A stretch of DNA of 64,000 bases from assembly GCF_002007115.1 (NCBI RefSeq), contig NZ_MVAD01000001.1:2046001-2110000 (forward strand), written 5' to 3'. The position numbers and the translations under genes are program-made. Below the pieces are notes generated by a model. The model did no database searches, was not told where the DNA came from, and worked only from the letters and a program-made list of their open reading frames with translations. Of the stretch, positions 32,712 to 40,747 are shown piece by piece (within the stretch, counting starts at the first letter, position 1; each line of letters starts with the position of its first letter). Source of the DNA: Massilia sp. KIM (GTDB taxonomy: Bacteria; Pseudomonadota; Gammaproteobacteria; Burkholderiales; Burkholderiaceae_D).

Positions 32712-33641
32712 TCACGGCTGGGTCGAGGCGCGCACGCCGGGAGACGCGCCGGCCTGGACACCGACGCGCTCGTACTCGGCGATGGTCTGGGCACCCAGCA
32801 GCAGCAGGGTCGCCGCGATCTCGAGGCTGAACATGACCACGATTGCCGTGGTCATCGAGCCGTACACCAGGTTCACCTGGGACACCGTCGAGAAATACCA
32901 GACCAGCACGTGGCGCGCCAGCTCCCACAGCAGGGTCGCGGTGACCCCGCCGATCAACGCGTGCCAGACCGAGAGTCGGCCCACCGGCATCACCAGGTAG
33001 ATCGAGGTCAGCACCAGGATCTCGCCCATCAGCCCGAGCAGGTAGAGCAGCACGCCCGAGACGCCGTCCAGCGACCATTCGAGCCCGAACAGCCACACGC
33101 TCTCGGTGCCCATCACCTGCAGGGTGCCGGCCACCAGCGAGACGATCATGATGCCCAGGCCCAGGGCCAGGATGTAGCAGTAAGGCAGCACCGCCGACAC
33201 CAGGAAGTGGCGCCGCCGCACCGCGGCCCGGTGCACGAAGATCACGCTCATGGCGTTCTCCAGCACCGTGAAGGCGAGCGAGCTGAAAAACAGCATGGTG
33301 ACCGCCAGCACCCAGGTGATGATGGGCCGGTTGGCGAGGAAGTTCGCGACCTCGGCCACGATCGAGCGCGACTGGCCCGGCACCAGCAATTCCAGGTAGC
33401 GGCGCAGGGTTTCGATCAGTTCGGCCTGGTCGAGGAAGTGCGAGAGCACCACCACCACCAGCATCAGGAAGGGCACGATCGACAGCAGCGCGTAGTAGGC
33501 GACCGCGCCGGCCAGCAGCAGGCCCTGGTTGGCGCGAAAACCGCTCAGGACCTGCAGGGCGAAGGCCAACGGGTGCGAGACGATGTAGGCGTTGGCGCGG
33601 TGGTCCAGCAGGCGCGTGCGCCAGTCCCGCCGACGGCTCAT
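32712..33641 (-). CDS. YihY/BrkB family inner-membrane protein
   Basis: A 309-residue membrane protein with about six hydrophobic segments. The YihY/virulence factor BrkB pattern is GLLLAGAVAYYALLSIVPFLMLVVVVLSH near residues 40-68, SSLAFTVLENAMSVIF in the middle, and GGVTATLLWELARHVLVWYFSTVSQVNLVYGSMTTAIVVM near 235-275. Older annotations call this family ribonuclease BN, which is not supported for YihY itself. The start (MSRRRDW) overlaps the egtB stop as ATGA, so it may be translated with egtB-egtD; the reason for that link is unclear. Confidence 0.9.
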   Translation of the reverse strand: MSRRRDWRTRLLDHRANAYIVSHPLAFALQVLSGFRANQGLLLAGAVAYYALLSIVPFLMLVVVVLSHFLDQAELIETLRRYLELLVPGQSRSIVAEVANFLANRPIITWVLAVTMLFFSSLAFTVLENAMSVIFVHRAAVRRRHFLVSAVLPYCYILALGLGIMIVSLVAGTLQVMGTESVWLFGLEWSLDGVSGVLLYLLGLMGEILVLTSIYLVMPVGRLSVWHALIGGVTATLLWELARHVLVWYFSTVSQVNLVYGSMTTAIVVMFSLEIAATLLLLGAQTIAEYERVGVQAGASPGVRASTQP

Positions 33642-34876
33642 CGGGCCAGCCTGATCCCGGTGAACTGCCAGCGCGCTCCGGCCGGGAAGAAGTTGCGGTA
33701 GCTGGGCCGCGCATGGCCTGCGGGCGTGGCGCAGGAGGAGCCGCGCAGCACGTACTGGTTGACCATGAACTTGCCGTTGTACTCGCCGATGGCGCCCGGC
33801 GCCGGCGCATAGCCCGGGTAAGGCGCGTAGCTGCTGCTGGTCCACTGCCAGCAGGCGCCGAACATCTGCTGCAGGCCTGCGCCGTCGGCGGCGTCCGGAT
33901 GCAGGCCGGGGGCCCCGAGGGCCGCCTGGCGCGCCGCGAATTCCCATTCGGCCTCGGTCGGCAGGCGCGCCCCGCGCCAGCGTGCGTAGGCGTCGGCCTC
34001 GTAGAGCGAGACGTGGGTGACCGGACGCGCCGGGTCGAGGGGCTGGACGCCGTGCAGGGTGAATTCCTGCCAGATCCCGTCCTGCTCGACCCAGTACAGG
34101 GGCTGGACGATCTCGCCGGCGCACACCTGGTCCCAGCCCTCGGCCAGCCACAGCGCCGGATCGCGGTAGCCGCCGGCTTCGACGAATTCGAGGTATTCGC
34201 CATTGGTCACCAGGCGCGAGGCCAGCGCGAAGGGCGCGAGGTAGGTACGGTGGCGCGGCAGCTCGTTATCGAAGCAGAACGCGCGGCCGCCGTAGCCGAT
34301 CTCGGCCAGGCCGCCCGCGAAGCCGATGAACTCCAGGGCCGGCGGCGTGGCCGCGCGGGCCAGCGGCTCGGGCGCGTAGGCGGGATACAGCGGGTTCTGG
34401 GCCAGCAGGTGCTTCAGGTCGGTGAGCATCAGTTCCTGGTGCTGCTGCTCGTGCTGCAAACCGAGCACCAGCAGCGCGCCCAGGCCGGCGACCTGCTCCG
34501 TCTCGAGCAGGCGCGCCATGCGCCGGTCGACCTGCTCGCGGTAGGCCCTCACCTCGTCCAGCGAAGGCCGGGTCAGCAGGCCGCGGCGCGGACGCGGATG
34601 CTTGGCCCCGACCCCGTTGTAATAGGAATTGAAGAGCACCCGGAAAGCCGGATGGAAAGGCGCGAAGTCCTGCTCGCGCGGCTCGAGGAGGAAGGTCTCG
34701 AAGAACCAGGTGGTGTGCGCCAGATGCCATTTGACCGGACTGGCGTCGGGCATCGACTGGGCGCAGCAATCCTCCGCCGAGAGCGGCGCGGCGATCTGCA
34801 GCGAGCGCGCGCGCACCGCCGCATAGGCCTGGGCCAGCTCCGCATGCGCCGGGGCGCCGAAACCTGCGGCCCCCAT
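33638..34876 (-). CDS. egtB: Ergothioneine biosynthesis protein EgtB (hercynine sulfoxide synthase type)
   Basis: Non-haem iron enzyme that joins a sulfur donor to hercynine with O2. The 412-residue product has an N-terminal DinB-like domain with SPVKWHLAHTTWFFETFLL (His51/His54) and GLQHEQQHQELML (His142, His146), the expected iron ligands. A C-terminal FGE-sulfatase-like domain has YEADAYARWRGARLPTEAEWEFAAR, GACWQWTSSSY, LRGSSCAT and FFPAGARWQFTGIRLAR. The start at 34876 leaves 2 nt after egtD. The N-terminal pattern fits EgtB of proteobacteria better than SenA as I remember them, but a selenium donor cannot be excluded. Confidence 0.92.
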   Translation of the reverse strand: MGAAGFGAPAHAELAQAYAAVRARSLQIAAPLSAEDCCAQSMPDASPVKWHLAHTTWFFETFLLEPREQDFAPFHPAFRVLFNSYYNGVGAKHPRPRRGLLTRPSLDEVRAYREQVDRRMARLLETEQVAGLGALLVLGLQHEQQHQELMLTDLKHLLAQNPLYPAYAPEPLARAATPPALEFIGFAGGLAEIGYGGRAFCFDNELPRHRTYLAPFALASRLVTNGEYLEFVEAGGYRDPALWLAEGWDQVCAGEIVQPLYWVEQDGIWQEFTLHGVQPLDPARPVTHVSLYEADAYARWRGARLPTEAEWEFAARQAALGAPGLHPDAADGAGLQQMFGACWQWTSSSYAPYPGYAPAPGAIGEYNGKFMVNQYVLRGSSCATPAGHARPSYRNFFPAGARWQFTGIRLAR

Positions 34877-34878
34877 CG

Positions 34879-35850
34879 TCAGGCCGCCTGCGCGTGGATG
34901 ACCGCGAACCAGCGCTGCGGGTCGGTCCAGACCCGGGTCGCCTCGAAGCCCGAGCGTTCCAGCAGCGCGATGGCGTCGGCCTGCTGGTACTTGTAGCTGT
35001 TCTCGGTGTGGATCCGCTCGCCGGCCGCGAAACGGCGGCTGCCGCCGCGCCAACGCACCTCCTGGGCGGTGCGCGCTTCCAGGTGCATCTCGACCCGGCC
35101 GCGTTCCGGGCGGTAGAAGCCGTGGTGGCGCCACTGGCGGATGTCGAAGTCGGCGTCCAGCAGCGTGTTCACGTGGCGCAGGATGTTCAGGTTGAAGGCG
35201 GCGGTCACCCCGAGGGCGTCGTCATAGGCGGCATCGAGCACCGCCTTGTCCTTGGCCAGGTCGATCCCGATCAGCAGGCCCCCGTCAGGGCCGCACTGGG
35301 CGCGCAGGCGGTCCAGGAAAGCCCGGGCTTCCTCGGGGTTGAAGTTGCCGATCGAGGAGCCGGGGTAGAAGAACAGGCGGCGCTCCTGGCGCACCTGGGG
35401 CGGCAGCTCGAAGCGCTGCGAGAAGTCCATCCCCAAGCCTTCCATGCGGATCTGGGGAAAGCGCTGGCGCAGCCGCCCCAGGGCCTCGCACAGGAATTCG
35501 GTCGAGATGTCGACCGCCACGTACTGGGCCGGCTGCAGCAGCGGGAACAGGCTGGCCGCCTTGGCGCAGTTGCCCGCCCCCAGGTCGACCAGGGTGGCGT
35601 TTGCGCCCGCCGCGCGCGCGATCTCGGCGCCGTGGCGCTCGAAGATGCTAGCCTCGGTTCGGGTCGGATAGTACTCGGGCAGTTCGCAGATCGCCTCGAA
35701 GAGCTTCGAGCCGAGCGAGTCGTACAGGAACTTGGGGGAGATCCAGGCCTCGCGCGCCAGCAGGCCGGCGTGCAGCTCGCCCGCCACGTGGGCGTTGGCG
35801 ACCGGCGCGTCGCTGCTGGTGGGATGGTCGGTCGTGCAGGATGTCAGCAT
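34879..35850 (-). CDS. egtD: L-histidine N-alpha-methyltransferase EgtD
   Basis: SAM-dependent enzyme that trimethylates histidine to hercynine. From 35850 the protein has 323 residues; a start at 35862 is also possible and neither has a clear ribosome site. Diagnostic stretches are SPKFLYDSLGSKLFEAICELPEYYPTRTEASIF, LVDLGAGNCAKAASLF (SAM loop), RLFFYPGSSIGNFNPEEA, and GIDLAKDKAVLDAAYDDALGVTAAFNLNILRHVN. It is the first gene of egtD-egtB-yihY and diverges from the PhnD-like transporter operon. Hercynine is the common precursor of ergothioneine and selenoneine. Confidence 0.95.
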   Translation of the reverse strand: MLTSCTTDHPTSSDAPVANAHVAGELHAGLLAREAWISPKFLYDSLGSKLFEAICELPEYYPTRTEASIFERHGAEIARAAGANATLVDLGAGNCAKAASLFPLLQPAQYVAVDISTEFLCEALGRLRQRFPQIRMEGLGMDFSQRFELPPQVRQERRLFFYPGSSIGNFNPEEARAFLDRLRAQCGPDGGLLIGIDLAKDKAVLDAAYDDALGVTAAFNLNILRHVNTLLDADFDIRQWRHHGFYRPERGRVEMHLEARTAQEVRWRGGSRRFAAGERIHTENSYKYQQADAIALLERSGFEATRVWTDPQRWFAVIHAQAA

Positions 35851-35945
35851 AAGGTTTATCATTCGTGCCGCCACGCCGCACCATGCGAGATGGCCAGGAA
35901 GTATTGCAGGATTTGCTACGAGGTTTTGCTATCATAAGCGGATTC

Positions 35946-35970
35946 GCGCGAGCACGCCGCGCGCTCGCGC
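35946..35970 (+). promoter_or_regulatory. Hairpin in the egtD/phnD-like divergent region
   Basis: GCGCGAGC (35946-35953) and GCTCGCGC (35963-35970) form a perfect 8-bp stem with a 9-nt loop. It lies just downstream of a TATCAT at 35930-35935 that could be the -10 box of the transporter operon. On the other strand the same bases read ATGATA, so the region may hold divergent promoters for egtD and the transporter. Confidence 0.4.
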
Positions 35971-36024
35971 CCAAGCGTGCTCTCCCCCGGAATACATTTC
36001 CCTAACTCAAAAAAAATAGCCACC

Positions 36025-36900
36025 ATGACCCTGTCCATCCGTCGTCGATTCCTGAAAACCGGCCTGTTCGCAGCCAGCCTGCTGTTGTCGGGCGCCGCCC
36101 TGGCCCAGAGCAGCAGCGGCGTGCTGCGCGTCTCGGCCATTCCGGACGAAGCCCCGACCGAGCTGCAGCGCAAGTTCAAGCCGCTGGGCGAATACCTGGC
36201 CAAGGCCACCGGCCTGAAGGTCGAGTTTACCCCGGTGACCGATTACGCTGCTTCTGTCGAAGGGTTGATTAATCGCAAGATCGACATGGTCTGGTTCGGT
36301 GGCTTCACCTTCGTCCAGGCCAACGTGCGCAGCAAGGGCCAGGTCACCCCGCTGGTGCAGCGCGCCGAGGACGAGAAGTTCCGCTCAGTCTTCATCACCA
36401 CCCAGCCGGGCATCACCAAGCTGGAAGACCTGCGCGGCAAGACCCTGAGCTTCGGTTCCGAGTCCTCGACCTCGGGCCACCTGATGCCGCGTTCCTTCCT
36501 GCTGGCCGCCAAGGTCAACCCGGACACCGACCTCAAGCGCGTGGCCTTCTCGGGCGCCCACGACGCCACCGTGGCCGCGGTCGCGGGCGGCAAGGTCGAC
36601 GCCGGCGCGCTCAACATCTCGGTGTGGGAGAAGCTGGTCGAGGCCAAGAAGGTCGATCCGAAGGAAGTGCGGGTGTTCTACACCACCCCGGGCTACTACG
36701 ACTACAACTGGACCGTGCGCAGCGACATGGATCCGGCCCTGAAGAAGAAGATCACCGACGCCTTCCTGGCCCTGGACGAGTCGACCCCGGAAGGCAAGCA
36801 GATCCTGGAACTGCAGCGCGCCACCCGCTTCGTGCCGACCAAGACCGCGAACTACGCCGCGATCGAGGCCGCCGCGCGCAACGCCGGCCTGCTGAAGTAA
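36025..36900 (+). CDS. PhnD-like ABC transporter binding protein (selenate-type candidate)
   Basis: A 291-residue periplasmic binding protein of the phosphate/phosphite/phosphonate (PhnD) family. The ATG at 36025 gives MTLSIRRRFLKTGLFAASLL, with a twin-arginine RRRFLK and a cleavage site after GAALA. Family stretches are VSAIPDEAPTELQRKFKPLGEYLAKATG, FGGFTFVQAN, RGKTLSFGSESSTSGHLMPR and RVAFSGAHDATVAAVAGGKVDAGAL. A PhnD clade with this kind of sequence is annotated as putative selenate-binding from its genomic link to selD. The nearby egt and senB-selD genes favour that over phosphonate; the ligand is untested. Confidence 0.82.
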   Translation: MTLSIRRRFLKTGLFAASLLLSGAALAQSSSGVLRVSAIPDEAPTELQRKFKPLGEYLAKATGLKVEFTPVTDYAASVEGLINRKIDMVWFGGFTFVQANVRSKGQVTPLVQRAEDEKFRSVFITTQPGITKLEDLRGKTLSFGSESSTSGHLMPRSFLLAAKVNPDTDLKRVAFSGAHDATVAAVAGGKVDAGALNISVWEKLVEAKKVDPKEVRVFYTTPGYYDYNWTVRSDMDPALKKKITDAFLALDESTPEGKQILELQRATRFVPTKTANYAAIEAAARNAGLLK

Positions 36901-36918
36901 TCCACCACCGCTGAGGCC

Positions 36919-37734
36919 ATGGCGACTTTCCGGCTCCAGGGACTGACCGTCCGCCACCTCGCGGGCGACAGGTCGGTCGCCCTCGACGCGCTCGACCTCC
37001 AGGTCGAGGCGGGCGAGCAGCTCGCGCTGATCGGTCCCTCGGGCGCCGGCAAGACCACCCTGCTGGCCACCCTGGCCTGCGCCCACCGCCCCGCCGCCGG
37101 CGCCTTCGAGGTGCTGGGCCAGGACCCCTGGCAACTGGCCGAGGACGAGCGCCACCGCCTGCGCGCGCGCCTGTTCCTGGCGCCCCAGACCCCGCCCCTG
37201 CCGCCGCGCCAGCGCGTGGTGACGGCGGTGCTGGCGGCGCGCCTGCCGCGCTGGGGCCTGTGGCGCGCCCTGGCCTCGCTGGTCAAGCCGAGCGATCCCG
37301 ACGCCGCCCACGCGGCCCTGGCCCGCTTCGGCCTGGGCGACAAGCTATACGCCCGGGTCGACCGCCTCTCCGGTGGCGAGCGCCAGCGCTGCGGCCTGGC
37401 GCGCCTGATGCTGTCCTCGGCCGAAGCCCTGCTGGTGGACGAGCCGATTTCCGCCCTCGACCCGCTGCTGGCGCGCCACACCCTGGCCACCCTGCGCGAG
37501 GAAGCCACGGCGCGCGGCGCGACGCTGGTGTGCAGCCTGCACCAGGTCGACATGGCGCGCGAGAGCTTCCCGCGCCTGGTCGGCCTGCGCGACGGCCGCA
37601 TCGTGTTCGACGCCCCCAGCAGCGAGGTCAGCGATGCCATGATCGCCGAGCTGTACGCCAACGAACGGGTCGAGCCGACCGCGCCTAACGCGCACGAAAC
37701 GCCCGACCGGCTGGCCGTCGGCGCCTGCTACTGA
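36919..37734 (+). CDS. ABC transporter ATPase, PhnC-like
   Basis: A 271-residue nucleotide-binding subunit. Walker A is GPSGAGKTT (about 38-46), the signature is LSGGERQRCGLARLM, Walker B is EALLVDEPISALD, and the switch His is in VCSLHQVDMA. The closest layout is PhnC (phosphonate-type importers). It starts 18 nt after the binding-protein gene, and its TGA shares a base with the next ATG (TGATG). The C-terminus has a short unconserved tail. It drives uptake through the two permeases that follow. Confidence 0.88.
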   Translation: MATFRLQGLTVRHLAGDRSVALDALDLQVEAGEQLALIGPSGAGKTTLLATLACAHRPAAGAFEVLGQDPWQLAEDERHRLRARLFLAPQTPPLPPRQRVVTAVLAARLPRWGLWRALASLVKPSDPDAAHAALARFGLGDKLYARVDRLSGGERQRCGLARLMLSSAEALLVDEPISALDPLLARHTLATLREEATARGATLVCSLHQVDMARESFPRLVGLRDGRIVFDAPSSEVSDAMIAELYANERVEPTAPNAHETPDRLAVGACY

Positions 37735-38555
37735 TGGCGGTCGCGCACCCCGATCCGGCCTGGCGCCCGCGCCTGGCCGCCGCGGCCGTGTTCGTGGCCG
37801 TGCTCTGGCCGCTGCTGGCGGCCAGCGAATTCAAGCCCTGGCTCCTGTTCGACCCGCAAAGCCTGCGCGCGGCCGGCATGTTCCTCAAGGACTTCCTGAC
37901 GCCTTCGCTGGAACCCGAGTTCCTGGCCCTGGTGCTGCGCGAGACCTGGATCACGGTGGCGATCGCCACCGCCGGCCTGTTCCTGGCCCTGCTGGGCGCG
38001 GTGCCGGCCACCATCGTGATCACCGAGAAGCTGTCGATCTCGCGCCTGGGCACGGGGCGCACCCGCCTGCCGGCGGCCCTGTTGCGCCAGGCGGTGCGCT
38101 GGGTGCTGATCGTCCTGCGCAGCATTCCCGAACTGGTATGGGCCCTGCTGTTCGTGCGCATCGTCGGCCTCGGGCCGACCGCCGGCGTGCTGGCCATCGC
38201 CCTGTCCTATGCCGGTATGCTGGCCAAGGTCTACGCCGAGATCCTCGAGTCGAGCGACGCCCACGCCACCGACACCCTGCTGGCCGGCGGCGCCGGGCGC
38301 GTCCCGGCCCTGCTCTACGGCGCCCTGCCCGAATCCAGCGCCGAGCTGGTGTCCTATACGGTGTACCGCTGGGAGTGCGCGATCCGCGGCTCGGCGGTGA
38401 TGGGCTTCGTCGGCGCCGGCGGCCTGGGCCAGCGCCTGGACGAATCGACCAAGATGATGGCGGGCGGCGAAGTCGCCACCATGCTGCTGGTCTTCGTGCT
38501 GCTGGTGGCACTGGCCGACGGGGTCTCCAAGCTGCTGCGCCGGAGGCTGGGATGA
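37734..38555 (+). CDS. ABC transporter permease 1, PhnE-like
   Basis: A 273-residue inner-membrane permease with about five or six spans and the EAA-type loop ESSDAHATDTLLAGGAGRVPALLYGALPE that docks the ATPase. RSIPELVWALLFVRIVGLGPTAGVLAIALSYAGMLAKVYAEILES and YRWECAIRGSAVMGFVGAGGLGQRL are typical of PhnE-type permeases. It overlaps both neighbours (TGATG upstream, ATGA downstream), so the operon is tightly coupled. Confidence 0.88.
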   Translation: MAVAHPDPAWRPRLAAAAVFVAVLWPLLAASEFKPWLLFDPQSLRAAGMFLKDFLTPSLEPEFLALVLRETWITVAIATAGLFLALLGAVPATIVITEKLSISRLGTGRTRLPAALLRQAVRWVLIVLRSIPELVWALLFVRIVGLGPTAGVLAIALSYAGMLAKVYAEILESSDAHATDTLLAGGAGRVPALLYGALPESSAELVSYTVYRWECAIRGSAVMGFVGAGGLGQRLDESTKMMAGGEVATMLLVFVLLVALADGVSKLLRRRLG

Positions 38556-39346
38556 GCCGCCCGAGCCTGCCGCCTCCGCCGCCGCGCGCCTGGGGCACCC
38601 TGCTGCTGCTGGCCGGCCTGGGACTGCTGGTGGTGGCCAGCTTCCTCACCCTCGACCTGCAGTGGCGCGCCTTCTTCACGCCCGAGGCCCTGGATTCGGC
38701 GCGCGAATTCCTGCTCGGTTTCGCGCCGCCCGAACTCGACCCGGCCTTCCTGCGCAAGTGCTGGAACGCCCTGCTCGAGACCCTGGCCATGTCGGCGGTC
38801 GGCACCCTGCTCGCGGCCGTGGCCGGGCTCGTGCTGGCCCTGCCCGCGGCCGGCCGCCTGGGGCCGGTGGCGCGGCCGCCGATGCGCATCGTGCTGAACG
38901 TGCTGCGTTCGGTGCCGGAACTGGTCTGGGCCGCCGTGCTCCTGATCGCGGCCGGCCTGGGGCCGCTGGCCGGCACGCTGGCGCTGGCCCTGCACACCAG
39001 CGGCGTGCTGGGGCGCCTGTTCGCCGACGCGCTGGAAAACGTCGAGCCGCTGCCGGAAGCCAGCCTGCGCGCCAACGGTGCGCCGGCCCTGGCCGCATTC
39101 TTCTACGCTACCCTGCCGCAGGCGCTGCCGCAGATGCTGTCCTATACCCTGTACCGCTGGGAGAACAACATCCGCGCGGCGGCGGTGCTGGGCGTGGTCG
39201 GGGCCGGAGGCCTGGGCCAGATGCTCAAGTACCACCTGTCGCTGTTCCAGATGCAGAGCGCGGCCACGGTCGTGGTGGCGATGCTGCTGCTGGTAGCCTT
39301 CGTGGACGGCATCAGCTTCCTGCTGCGGCGCTCCCTGACCCGCTGA
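38552..39346 (+). CDS. ABC transporter permease 2, PhnE-like
   Basis: A 264-residue permease paralogous to the previous one. RSVPELVWAAVLLIAAGLGPLAGTLALALHTSGVLGRLFADALEN and YRWENNIRAAAVLGVVGAGGLGQML line up with the same blocks in permease 1. The two would form a heterodimeric channel. The start overlaps the upstream stop by ATGA. Having two PhnE-like permeases in one operon is common in this importer class. Confidence 0.88.
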   Translation: MSRPSLPPPPPRAWGTLLLLAGLGLLVVASFLTLDLQWRAFFTPEALDSAREFLLGFAPPELDPAFLRKCWNALLETLAMSAVGTLLAAVAGLVLALPAAGRLGPVARPPMRIVLNVLRSVPELVWAAVLLIAAGLGPLAGTLALALHTSGVLGRLFADALENVEPLPEASLRANGAPALAAFFYATLPQALPQMLSYTLYRWENNIRAAAVLGVVGAGGLGQMLKYHLSLFQMQSAATVVVAMLLLVAFVDGISFLLRRSLTR

Positions 39347-39357
39347 GACCTATTCCG

Positions 39358-40002
39358 ATGCTCGAACTCGACCAGCTCAGCAAGTCCTACGGCGGCCGCA
39401 CCGTGCTGGCCGGGCTGTCGCATGTGTTCGAGGCCGGCGAGTTCGTGGCCATCATGGGCGAATCGGGGGTCGGCAAGTCGACCCTGCTGAACCTGATCGC
39501 GGGCCTGGACACGCCCGATTCGGGGCGCGTGATCGTGGACGGCACGCCGATCTCCAGTCTCGACGACGACGCCGCGACCCGCCTGCGCCGCACCCGCATG
39601 GGTTTCATCTTCCAGGCCTTCCACGTGCTGCCCCACCTGAGCCTGCGCCAGAACGTGGCCCTGCCCCTGGTGCTCAACCGCGCCCCGCTCGAGCGCGCCG
39701 ACGCCATGCTGGAGGCGGTCGGCCTGGGCGGGCGCGGCGCCGATTTCCCGCGCCAGCTCTCGGGCGGGGAGATGCAGCGGGTGGCGATCGCGCGCGCCCT
39801 GGTGCACCGCCCGGCCCTGCTGCTGGCCGACGAGCCGACCGGCAACCTGGATCCGGAGACCGCCAACGGCATCCTGCAACTGCTGCGCCGCGAGACCCGC
39901 GCCAATGGCGCCGGCGCCATCATGGTTACCCACTCCCACGCCGCGGCCGCCATGGCCGACCGCACCCTGCTGCTGACACGTTCCGGATTGAAATTAGCGT
40001 AA
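39358..40002 (+). CDS. Lone LolD/MacB-type ABC ATPase
   Basis: A 214-residue ATPase of the LolD/MacB/FtsE group rather than the importer group. Walker A is GESGVGKSTLLNLIAGL, and MGFIFQAFHVLPHLSLRQNVALPL is the LolD-like Q-loop region. The signature is LSGGEMQRVAIARALV, Walker B is LLLADEPTGNLDPETA, and the switch His is in VTHSHAAA. Its usual permease partner (LolC/E, MacB or FtsX type) is missing here. It lies 11 nt after permease 2 and is probably in the same operon. Its role with the importer is unexplained. Confidence 0.85.
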   Translation: MLELDQLSKSYGGRTVLAGLSHVFEAGEFVAIMGESGVGKSTLLNLIAGLDTPDSGRVIVDGTPISSLDDDAATRLRRTRMGFIFQAFHVLPHLSLRQNVALPLVLNRAPLERADAMLEAVGLGGRGADFPRQLSGGEMQRVAIARALVHRPALLLADEPTGNLDPETANGILQLLRRETRANGAGAIMVTHSHAAAAMADRTLLLTRSGLKLA

Positions 40003-40180
40003 GTTCCGCGAAGAAAGCCGGCGTTTCATTCTTGTTTGTTAAATAGCGTGCGTAGCGTCTGACGCACTCGTAGTACTATCACAACGACCCGCCATTCTCA
40101 TACCCCTAAACAAGAGGCTGGGCACTTCCAGAACCGGTCGATCTGTCTTGAATCCATGCGTCCATTTATGGAGATTCGCC

Positions 40181-40474
40181 ATGAGCGTACGACAGAAAAA
40201 ACAGGAAATGCTCGCCGCGATGCACCGGGCCCGCGCCCTGGAACCGTCGAGCTTCGTGCCCAACCCGCTGCTCGACACCCTGATCGAACGCATGCAGCTC
40301 AAAAACGACGCCGAGCTGTGCCGCGTGCTCGAAGTGCAGCCGCCGATCATCAGCAAGATCCGCCACCGCAAGCTGAACGTGGGCGCGACCATCCTGCTGC
40401 GGATGCACGAGAAGTCGAATATTCCGATCCGGGAGTTGAAGGAGTTGACCAATGCGGCGAGGGACGTGCATTAG
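40181..40474 (+). CDS. Small helix-turn-helix protein
   Basis: A 97-residue protein after TATGGAG, chosen start MSVRQKKQEML. The middle, LKNDAELCRVLEVQPPIISKIRHRKLNVGATILLRMHE, reads as a Cro/CI-type helix-turn-helix in which QPPIISKIRHRK is the recognition helix. No partner gene is obvious. It could be a free-standing regulator. The sequence after the stop at 40474 goes directly into the second palindrome/tandem-repeat locus. Targets unknown. Confidence 0.75.
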   Translation: MSVRQKKQEMLAAMHRARALEPSSFVPNPLLDTLIERMQLKNDAELCRVLEVQPPIISKIRHRKLNVGATILLRMHEKSNIPIRELKELTNAARDVH

Positions 40475-40502
40475 GGCAAGTCGCTAAGTCGCTACCCCCT
40501 GA

Positions 40503-40590
40503 ACGTCATTCCCGCGCAGGCGGGAATCCAAGTTTCACGCGCAGTCGAGACGCATACAAACTTGGATTCCCGCCTGCGCGGGAATGACGT
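40503..40590. repeat. REP-like palindrome with perfect 33-bp arms
   Basis: Left arm 40503-40535 and right arm 40558-40590 are perfect inverted repeats with a 22-nt spacer. Each arm carries an inner hairpin (ATTCCCGC-GCAG-GCGGGAAT), and both arms share the outer ACGTCATTCC and inner AATCCAAGTTT with the copy at 16775-16862. The loop tetrad and two stem pairs differ between the loci. Conceptual translations of it give the familiar artefacts PAxAGMT and HSRAGGNPS, which should not be taken as genes. Confidence 0.92.
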
Positions 40591-40747
40591 ATTGGGGGCG
40601 CGGGTCTCGTATTGAGGACGCTGGTCTCGTATTGAGGACGCGGGCCTCTTACTGAGGACGCGGGTCTCGCATTGAGGACACGGGCCTCGTATAGAGGACA
40701 CGGGCCTCGTATTGGGGACACGGGACTTGTAGGGGAAACGCGAACCT
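40588..40747. repeat. 20-bp tandem repeat array, seven clear copies
   Basis: Units of 20 bp (consensus CGTATTGAGGACGCGGGTCT) start at 40588, 40608, 40628, 40648, 40668, 40688 and 40708; an eighth at 40728 is decayed. The first unit shares its first three bases with the right arm of the palindrome. The array ends exactly where the next gene's stop codon lies (40746). Copies are 75-95% alike. There are no spacers, so it is not CRISPR. Confidence 0.9.

Noticed and set aside
32712..33641. Ribonuclease BN
   Set aside because: An old name for YihY-type membrane proteins; the true RNase BN/Z is an unrelated soluble enzyme.
33638..34876. Calling the EgtB gene selenoneine synthase SenA
   Set aside because: The N-terminal SPVKWHLAHTTWFFE pattern and direct pairing with egtD fit EgtB better than SenA as I remember them. 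Left as an open question in the findings.
36025..39346. Phosphonate uptake (phnDCE) operon
   Set aside because: No phosphonate-degradation genes are nearby, and the neighbours are egt and, further off, selD genes. The substrate is left as unknown, selenium oxyanion favoured.
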